From contig JAIUOR010000012.1 of the NCBI GenBank assembly GCA_020161795.1, forward strand, positions 36,062-100,061: 64,000 nucleotides of DNA, read 5' to 3'. This document shows positions 61,706 to 64,000 of the stretch, in pieces. Origin of the DNA: Actinomycetota bacterium (GTDB lineage Bacteria; Actinomycetota; Actinomycetes; Propionibacteriales; Propionibacteriaceae). The position numbers were made by a program, and so were the translations under genes. Position 1 is the first letter of the stretch. Each line of letters begins with the position of its first letter. Under the pieces are notes generated by a model, which did not search any database, was not told the DNA's origin, and saw only the letters and a program-made list of their open reading frames with translations.

Positions 61706-62407
61706 TCAACGGGCGTGCCGGACCTCGGCATCGATCAGGGAGCGCCAGGAACGCACCAGCCCCTCGTCGACATAAGCCTTGTAGGAACCGCCGGGCCGGG
61801 CGGGCGATCCGATGTGGAAGGCCCGCACGCCGGCTCGCGCCAGCCAGGGGACGTCCTCGGGACGCAGGCCGCCGCCCGCCATCATCACCCCTGCCGCCCA
61901 GGGGTTGCCGCGGGCCCGGGAGACCAACTCGTCCAGCCCCTGCGGCACGCCGCGTGGCGAGCCGGCGGTTAGCACCTGATCCAGCCGCGGCAGCTGCGCG
62001 AGCGCCTCCCAGCCCTCGTCGAGGTAGAGACAGGAATCGATGGCGCGGTGAAAGGTCCACGGCCAGGCGCCGTCCTGGATCAGTTCGGTGACCAGCGGTG
62101 CGTCGACCTCCCCCAGCCCGTTCAGGAAGCCGAGCACCATCCCGTCCGCGCCGGCGCTGGCGTAGCTGGCGATCAGACCCCGCAGCCGGATGGCCTCACC
62201 GCCGTCGGTGGAGAAGCCCTCCCGCAGCCGCACCATGACCCGCACCTGGACGGACGTGGCGGCACGTATCTTCTCGACCAGGTGCGGAGTGGGCGACAGC
62301 CCACCCTCGTCCAGGGTGCCGCATACCTCCACCCGATCGGCGCCGCCGGCCTCGGCGCGCTCGGCATCCGCCGGATGCAGCGCGATCACTTCGAGCAGGC
62401 CGCTCAT
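61706..62407 (-). CDS. cutC: CutC-family protein
   Basis: A 233-residue TIM-barrel protein of the CutC family (LEVIALHPADAERAEAGGADRVEVC at the start, TFHRAIDSC, LTAGSPRGVPQGL). Once linked to copper homeostasis, its biochemical role is still unclear. CATCAT lies six bases before the ATG, a weaker version of the leaderless promoter. It follows the class I aldolase on the same strand. Confidence 0.92.
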   Translation of the reverse strand: MSGLLEVIALHPADAERAEAGGADRVEVCGTLDEGGLSPTPHLVEKIRAATSVQVRVMVRLREGFSTDGGEAIRLRGLIASYASAGADGMVLGFLNGLGEVDAPLVTELIQDGAWPWTFHRAIDSCLYLDEGWEALAQLPRLDQVLTAGSPRGVPQGLDELVSRARGNPWAAGVMMAGGGLRPEDVPWLARAGVRAFHIGSPARPGGSYKAYVDEGLVRSWRSLIDAEVRHAR

Positions 62408-62453
62408 GGGTCAATGATGACGACCTGCACCCCGAACGCCCGATCGACACGCC

Positions 62454-63341
62454 TCAGGTGGTGGAGGCGGCGTAGATCGAGCCGATCGATTCGGCGAGCA
62501 TCCGGTCGAACTCCTCCGGGGTCTGGTCTATCCGCAGGCCCTCGGTGAGCGCGCGGGAGAAGCTGGCGATCAGCCTTGGATTGCGGGCCAGCCGTTCGTT
62601 CGCCTCCGCCCGGCTGTAGCCCCCGGAGAGTGCCACCACGCGCAGCACGGCGGGGTGCTCGATCAGCGGCGTGTAGAAGCCGTCGATCTCGGGGATCGTC
62701 AGCTTGAACATGAGCTGGGTCTCGAACGGCTCGCCGGCCAGGTGGGCTTCGATCTCGTCCAGCAGGAGCTGCTCGCATTCGCCCTTGCCCGTGGCGTTGA
62801 TGTCGATCTCGGGCTCCAGGATCGGAACCAGGCCGGCCGCGGCGATCCGGCGTCCGACCTCGAACTGCTGGGCGACGTTGGCCGCGATCCCCTCATGGTC
62901 GGCCGAGAGGATCACCGAGCGCATCTTGGTGCCGAAGATGTGGTGGGCTGCGGCACGTTCCAGCAGCTCGTCGAGATCCGGGATCGGCTTCATCAGCCGC
63001 ACCCCGTCCGCCTCGGCCGCCAGGCCCTTGTCCACCTTGAGGAAGGGGACGACATGCTTCTCCTCCCAGAGGTAGTCGGCAGCCGGGCGGTCGCCGAAGC
63101 TGCGCTCCATGGTCTTCTCGAAGAGAATCGCCCCCAGGATGTGCTCCCCGGAGAAGGACGGACTGGTGACGATGCGCTCGCGCATGGCGTGCACCAGGTC
63201 GAACATCTCCTCCTCGGTGCGGTAGGAATCCTCGGCGATCCCGTATCGCCGCAAGGCCTTCGGTGTGCTGCCGCCGCTCTGGTCGAGCGCGGCGATGAAG
63301 CCCCGACCGTTGCACATGTGCTCGACTTGCTGGCCCAACAT
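62454..63341 (-). CDS. Class I fructose-bisphosphate aldolase
   Basis: A 295-residue class I aldolase of the bacterial FdaB type (EC 4.1.2.13): [17 protein letters not shown] near the start, FLKVDKGL, and the Schiff-base region LMFKLTIPE. It splits fructose 1,6-bisphosphate without metal. The ATG at 63341 has AAGGAGGG upstream; the longer frame is rejected. It would also serve fructose released by the fructan operon. Confidence 0.94.
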   Translation of the reverse strand: MLGQQVEHMCNGRGFIAALDQSGGSTPKALRRYGIAEDSYRTEEEMFDLVHAMRERIVTSPSFSGEHILGAILFEKTMERSFGDRPAADYLWEEKHVVPFLKVDKGLAAEADGVRLMKPIPDLDELLERAAAHHIFGTKMRSVILSADHEGIAANVAQQFEVGRRIAAAGLVPILEPEIDINATGKGECEQLLLDEIEAHLAGEPFETQLMFKLTIPEIDGFYTPLIEHPAVLRVVALSGGYSRAEANERLARNPRLIASFSRALTEGLRIDQTPEEFDRMLAESIGSIYAASTT

Positions 63342-64000
63342 GGACGCCCTCCTTGGCTCCTGCCGACGGCGTCCGACGACACCGTCGTCACCACCCACGA
63401 TACGCCGAGTTCATCGGCCCGGCGGGCGCTACGTCACACAAACCGGGCGATCCCGGGCCGGTGCGCGCACTATGCCCCCAGGCGGCCGGAATTGCCCGGT
63501 TTCTGCGGAGCAGCGGCGGTGAGAGCAGTGCCCGTCGGTTGCGGAGCAGTACCCCTCCACGGCGGTGGGGCAGTGCCCTCGGCGGAAGCCGCACTCTCCA
63601 CGGCCAGGGCAGTCCCCCTCGGCGGCGGGAGCGGCACTCCTCCGCGGCGGCGGGAGCGGTACCCCTCCGTGCGAGGGCAGTGCTCGTCGGCGGCGGGACG
63701 GTACCTCTCCGCGGCGGTGAGAGCGGCACCCCTTGGCGCCGTGGGAGCAGGTGCCCTCGGAGTGATTGACTCCGGCGGATCGAGGCCCTGACTCGGCCGT
63801 TGAACCGCGTCCTGCCCGCCACGCCCACCGCAGAAACCGGGCAATCCAGCCCATCTGACCGGATTATCCGGGCAGGTGGACGGAACTGCCCGGTTTGTGC
63901 GGGGGTGGGTGGAGTGGGGACTGCGGTTGGGCGGCGGGTGGAGTGGGGGCTGCGGTTGGGCGGCGGGTGGAGTGGGGGCTGCGGTTGGGCGGCGGGTGGA
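63342..64000. repeat. Non-coding repeat region, continues past the window
   Basis: No supported gene. Two imperfect palindromic elements of about 75 bp (63437-63508 and 63829-63903) have arms of the form CACAAACCGGGC/GCCCGGTTTCTG. Between them (about 63520-63760) run degenerate GC-rich units of 20-26 bp resembling GCGGCGGGAGCGG-ACCCCTCC. At the end, a 29-bp tandem repeat (about 63910-64000, TGGAGTGGGGGCTGCGGTTG core) has three near-identical copies and runs off the edge. Confidence 0.8.

Noticed and set aside
63265..63854. Several overlapping frames of 85-146 codons in the repeat region
   Set aside because: They occur in many frames at once because the DNA is GC-rich and repetitive; products are low-complexity Arg/Gly/Pro strings without start signals.
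63437..63903. CRISPR-like array
   Set aside because: The four related arms are in alternating orientation with unequal spacing, there are no regular unique spacers, and no cas genes are in the window.

Overview
The window is high-GC DNA with dense, tightly packed genes, many overlapping by ATGA or GTGA. Many genes have a TANNNT hexamer 6-7 bases before the start codon with no leader, which is typical of Actinobacteria. Gene content points to the order Propionibacteriales, probably Propionibacteriaceae: a methylmalonyl-CoA decarboxylase set, a eukaryote-type UDP-glucose pyrophosphorylase, a class I fructose-bisphosphate aldolase, the gephyrin-like Glp/GlpR division pair, DUF3027, DUF2530 and acVLRF1. 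The family assignment is inference; the phylum is secure.

Layout. (1) 1-6.5 kb, minus strand: a six-gene carbohydrate operon of ABC importer (binding protein, two permeases), GH91 inulin fructotransferase/difructose-anhydride hydrolase, LacI regulator and a GH32/43-like glycosidase. A perfect 33-bp palindrome lies in front of it. (2) 6.5-20.3 kb, minus strand: a sugar/sugar-acid block. It has three SDR dehydrogenases, a Zn dehydrogenase, two enolase-superfamily dehydratases (one a mannonate dehydratase type), an SMP-30 lactonase, a ribose-type ABC importer and a 2-keto-3-deoxygluconate kinase type. Its regulators are GntR/FCD and IclR. One operator-like motif occurs before two of its operons, so they probably form one regulon. 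(3) 21.3 kb: tRNA-Ala(CGC), where the accessory part ends.

(4) 21.4-31.4 kb is core: GlpR, RimJ-type acetyltransferase, Glp (MoeA-like), 5-formyltetrahydrofolate cyclo-ligase, FmdB, SAF protein, MscL, UDP-glucose pyrophosphorylase, a DUF3516 helicase and a DoxX protein. (5) 31.6-38.4 kb: prolyl oligopeptidase, aminotransferase, and an SPFH/zinc-ribbon/small membrane protein operon. (6) 38.5-46.6 kb: a lipoprotein serpin, the complete Na+-pumping methylmalonyl-CoA decarboxylase (four genes), two DUF202 proteins, a small alarmone synthetase and a secreted FG-GAP protein. (7) 46.7-52.3 kb: a second accessory block with a CmtR/CtpG-like metal efflux pair, acetyltransferase, alcohol dehydrogenase, XRE regulator and a broken cyclophilin-like gene, ending at tRNA-Arg(CCT). 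(8) 52.9-63.3 kb is housekeeping: thioredoxin, DtxR, acVLRF1, purine permease, DUF2530, DUF3027, cold-shock protein, Nudix, cation diffusion facilitator, CutC and class I aldolase. (9) 63.35-64 kb is non-coding repeat DNA running off the edge.

How it works together: the first two blocks import plant-type carbohydrates (fructan-derived difructose anhydrides; an unidentified sugar or sugar acid) and channel them to fructose and to 2-keto-3-deoxygluconate. The Na+ pump links propionate-type metabolism to a sodium gradient. The strongest novelty candidates are the intracellular GH91 importer operon with its interleaved operator, the shared GntR motif, the back-to-back leaderless promoters of glp and the cyclo-ligase, and two palindromic repeat elements.
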